Positions 61,440-64,000 of a DNA stretch of 64,000 nt are shown piece by piece. Source of the DNA: Galbula dea (lineage: Eukaryota; Chordata; Aves; Piciformes; Galbulidae). Made by a program: the position numbers and the translations under genes. Where the stretch lies: the NCBI GenBank assembly GCA_013399015.1, contig VWZX01000183.1, positions 372,355 through 436,354 of the forward strand, given 5' to 3'. The notes beneath the pieces were generated by a model. The model did no database searches, was not told where the DNA came from, and saw only the letters and a list, made by a program, of their open reading frames with translations. How positions within the stretch are numbered: position 1 is the first letter of the stretch; every line of letters begins with the position of its first letter.

Positions 61440-62164
61440 CTGGAGAAAGAAAAAAAGCCCAAATCACACAGGTAGGAAAATTCAAATCAAGGCTAAGGCT
61501 TTTTCTAGTTCACAGTCAAAATGCCGACAACGTATCTGTAACCACTGGCAGAAAGACTGTTCGGACAGGGAACAAGGCAGACTCATGTCTCCTGCTCCGA
61601 AGAGATAGTCTTGCAGATTAAGATTTGGAGAGAAGAGATGGATGAAAAATCTTGAGTCTAAGATCAGCTTACCTTAAACCAGCTTGGCCAGTGAAAGGCA
61701 GTTACGAATTTGCCCTTGAACTCCAGGTTTTACAACTCCTGCCAAAAGCCTCCAAACAGAATCCAAATCCAGGTTCGGTAGCCAGAGGGCTCTGGCATCC
61801 AACACAGTGTTTTTGGGAAAGGGCCAGCACATCCCCAAAGCCAGGTGGCAGGATGGATGGCAGACTTCCACAGACCACTGAAGACTGGGTGCACATCAGG
61901 GTTTAGTATGGAACTTAGACAACCCCAAGTCCAAGCAGGGAGGCTAAATCAGTAAATCTGACTGACCTGAAGTGGGGAGACATTTGTACCATTCCCAGTT
62001 ACACTGGTCATCCTGCCTCCTGCCATGGCAGTATTTGAGTGCCCAGGGCTACAAAGGCTGGTTCTGAGATCAGTGGCTTTAGAGAATGTCAGCCCAAGAG
62101 GATTTAGGAATTACACAGAATAGCTGTGTACAGACCTGAGACAGGGAGAAGAGATGCATGTTAC
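61440..62164 (-). other. EXD3: EXD3 intron, no features seen
   Basis: This is unique-looking sequence with no repeat, RNA gene or conserved motif that I can recognise. Short open frames on both strands (61652-61906 and 61674-61896) overlap each other and look like chance. Confidence 0.7.
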
Positions 62165-62378
62165 CTAGTTTAGTGATGGCTGCATCCGAATAGAGCATCT
62201 GGATGAAATGTGAAAGCTTCTCCTTCTCATCCTTCGTCTCAGCTTCCTTGAGGAGCTGTGGCAAGTCAAGCAGGAACACCTCATCCTTCAGAGCAATCTG
62301 AAGCAGGGAGACACGGGGCTTCCCCACCATGCCGAAGGAAGGCCTCCACTCCATGTCAATGCCAACAACCTGCCCAGG
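62165..62378 (-). CDS. EXD3: EXD3 exon: DEDDy exonuclease motif I
   Basis: This 214-bp exon follows the acceptor GTGTTGCAG and ends at the donor G|GTAAC. It starts in phase 0 with PGQVVGIDMEWRPSFG and ends in phase 1 within KLG. The D-x-E of GIDMEW is the Exo I motif, whose two acidic residues bind the catalytic metals in DEDD 3'-5' exonucleases (the RNase D/WRN superfamily). The run GKPRVSLLQIALK followed by VFLLDLP forms the next strands of the fold. A charged insert (KEAETKDEKEKL) precedes the helix leading to ITKLG. In human the corresponding insert is rich in P and G, so this segment is variable in the family. The catalytic residues visible here are intact. Confidence 0.95.
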
Positions 62379-63439
62379 CTGCAACACAGACAAAAGCCTT
62401 CTGCACTTACAGGCTGTCTACACTTCAATGTAGCCTGGACAGTCCCTGTCCAGAACACAAGCATTTCCTTTCCAACACCTTTCCAAGCACAACTCCAGGC
62501 TGAGCAATGAGTGGACGGAGAGCAGCCCTGAGGAGAGGGACCTGGAGGTACTGGTGGGAGAAAAGCTGGACAGGAGCTGGCAATGTGTGCTCACAGACCA
62601 GAAGTCAACCATATCCTGGGCTGCATCCCCAGCAGTGTGGCCAGGGAGGGGATTCTGCCTCTGCTCTGCGCTGGGGAGACCTCACCTGCAGTGCTGGGGC
62701 CAGCTCTAGAGTCCTCAGCACAGCAGGGACATGGACCTGGTGGAGTGGGTCCAGAGGAGGCTACAAAAAAGATCAGAGGGCTGGAACCTCTCTGCTGTGA
62801 GGCCAGGCTGAGAGAGTTGGGGTTGTTGAGCCTGGAGAAGAGAAGGCTCCATGGAGACCTTAGTGCAGCCTTCCAGTACTTAAAGAAGACTACAGGAAAG
62901 CTGGGGAGGGACTCTTGATCAGGGAATGTAGTGATAGGATGAGGGATAATGGTTTCAAACTGAAAGAGGAGAGGAGTAGATTAGGAATTAGGAAGAAATT
63001 CTTTACTATAAGGATTGTGAGGCACTGGCCCAGCTTTTCCAGAAAGGTTGTGGATGCTCCATTCCTGGCAGTGTTCAAGGCCAGGTTGGATGGGACTTTG
63101 AGCAACCTGGTTTAGTGGAAGATGTCCCTGTCCATGGCCAGGGGCTGGAACTAGATGATCTTCCAACCCAAACCAGTCTGTGATTCTATGAACTGCAGCT
63201 CTCTCCCAGTGTGCAAACTGCTACAGAGACAAGGAATTTTCACAGCACACCTGAGTTACCTCTGTGGGGACCTTTCCTGGCACAGAAATTCCCAATGCAT
63301 TCCCCAGATCAGGCAAGCCCAAAGGAAGCAGCTGTTCTTCACTTGGGGAAGGAGACACTTGACAGCAGTGGCCCACATGCAACCCTGGGTACCAGCCTGC
63401 TCCTTGACCCTGCAAAGTAAACCCCAGAGTAACACTCAC
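62379..63439 (-). other. EXD3: EXD3 intron between linker and motif I exons
   Basis: The intron is mostly one CR1 fragment (62508-63192, inserted antisense to the gene). The remaining 250 bases on the right and 130 on the left show nothing recognisable. Confidence 0.85.
62508..63192 (+). mobile_element. CR1 LINE fragment, about 685 bp
   Basis: Sense CR1 (antisense to EXD3) that fills the intron between the linker and motif I exons. It runs from agtggacggagagcagccct through ccagggaggggattctgcct, the gagagttggggttgttgagc block and ccttccagtacttaaagaag to attctatgaa. Its plus frame contains RLRELGLLSLEKRRLHGDL, the end of the CR1 reverse-transcriptase ORF. Confidence 0.95.
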
Positions 63440-63578
63440 CTGCAGCACCTTTTCCCAGCACTGTGTTGTCTCTTCCCAAGTCTGCAGGAAGTGAATATTT
63501 GCCCGTGGAATTGGGAGTTGGTAATAGTCCTTCTTCTTATTCTCTTCACAACTCTTTGCTCCTGTGGCCTCTTCTACC
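63440..63578 (-). CDS. EXD3: EXD3 exon: linker leading into the exonuclease domain
   Basis: This 139-bp exon has the acceptor ...TATGTGCAG before 63578 and the donor GTGAGTG after 63440. It starts with one base completing a codon and then encodes 46 residues, ending phase 0 with VLQ. The core DYYQLPIPRANIHFLQTW is the conserved EXD3 stretch just before the nuclease fold (the human protein has YYQLPIPRENVH at this point, from memory). The segment before it is acidic and lysine-rich (EENKKK). The next upstream exon is not within the 420 bases left to the right edge. The open frame continuing upstream of the acceptor to about 63718 is intron read-through and not coding. Confidence 0.92.
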
Positions 63579-64000
63579 CTGCACATAATCAGATATGCAA
63601 CAGCTTTAAGCCGTGTGATAGAATCCTGGACTGGAGGAACATCAGGAAGTCTTAAGCCCCTTATTTCACCCTGGCCCTCTATTTCCCCATGCCACTCAAC
63701 TCTTTCTCTTACTGTCATTCCTCACCTTTTCTGTAATTAAGTTCTTTCATCTTGACTTATCCTCTTTTTTCATTCCTACCACAGAAATGGCACTGCACCT
63801 GAGACCTCCCCACGTGTCCTGTGCCCACTGCAGACAGCACCCAACCCAAAATGCTTGCTGGACTCAGATTCCCAAGACCTGTGCTTAACACTCAGCTCCT
63901 TTTCCCAGAACTGATGCATGTTGGATGACAAAGCTGGGCAGCTGTTTCCACTTTCAGAGATAACACATTTTAGATCTATTCTTTTTGCTCTTGAGGTTAA
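63579..64000. other. EXD3: EXD3 intron at the right edge, no features seen
   Basis: Sequence upstream of the first recognised exon. The next EXD3 exon toward the 5' end is not in these 420 bases. Confidence 0.7.

Larger units (their letters stand above)
47051..63578 (-). other. EXD3: EXD3 locus, internal eight exons (partial gene)
   Basis: The span covers eight minus-strand coding exons at 63440-63578, 62165-62378, 61330-61439, 60015-60225, 58740-58900, 56253-56423, 48584-48637 and 47051-47182. They total 1,192 coding bases. Every junction has an AG acceptor and a GT donor, and the phases agree (0, 1, 0, 1, 0, 0, 0, 0 at the exon ends). The product matches vertebrate EXD3 as I know it: a DEDDy exonuclease followed by a Mut7-C domain. 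In worms mut-7 acts in small-RNA-mediated silencing; the vertebrate role is poorly defined. The N-terminal helical part lies past the right edge, and the C-terminal zinc-ribbon exons were not located. Confidence 0.93.

Noticed and set aside
1..64000. CRISPR arrays, tRNA or rRNA genes, bacterial-type operons
   Set aside because: No regularly spaced direct repeats with unique spacers, no cloverleaf-like tRNA with A and B boxes, and no rRNA sequence was recognised. The content is that of a vertebrate nuclear genome.

Overview
This is vertebrate nuclear DNA, almost certainly from a bird. The evidence is at least fourteen CR1-type LINE fragments whose 3' ends carry the avian ATTCTGTG/ATTCTATG tail, two solo LTRs with 5-bp target duplications, and a multi-exon gene with GT-AG introns. 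There are no bacterial-type operons, and most long ORFs are chance or lie in repeats. The order or species cannot be told from the sequence.

Right part (47,051-63,578, minus strand): eight consecutive coding exons of EXD3 (exonuclease 3'-5' domain containing 3, the vertebrate relative of worm mut-7). Reading from high to low coordinates they encode the linker before the nuclease, the whole DEDDy 3'-5' exonuclease domain, and most of the Mut7-C (PIN-like) domain. All eight join in frame with canonical splice sites. The 5' exons lie beyond the right edge. The last Mut7-C/zinc-ribbon exons were not found; they are either to the left and diverged beyond recognition by eye, or outside the window. 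Introns hold CR1 copies, one solo LTR and AT-rich microsatellites.

Left part (1-47,050): no gene is recognised with confidence. There is one well-formed exon-like unit on the minus strand (726-902, phase 0/0, clean acceptor and donor). A 98% identical copy of it, with part of its flank, sits 1,482 bp away inside a degenerate minisatellite. The rest holds a 50-bp minisatellite, CR1 copies (one inserted into another), a second solo LTR of the same family as the intronic one, and long unannotated stretches. In human, NRARP follows EXD3 on the same strand, so this region may be the EXD3-NRARP interval with regulatory content. That is inference from synteny.

Most worth a second look: the duplicated exon-like module and its short peptide resemblance to the EXD3 nuclease exon, the paired solo LTRs with intact target duplications, a 41-bp inverted repeat pair 3.4 kb apart, the nested CR1, and a few unusually long open frames. 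No self-contained new biological system was seen.
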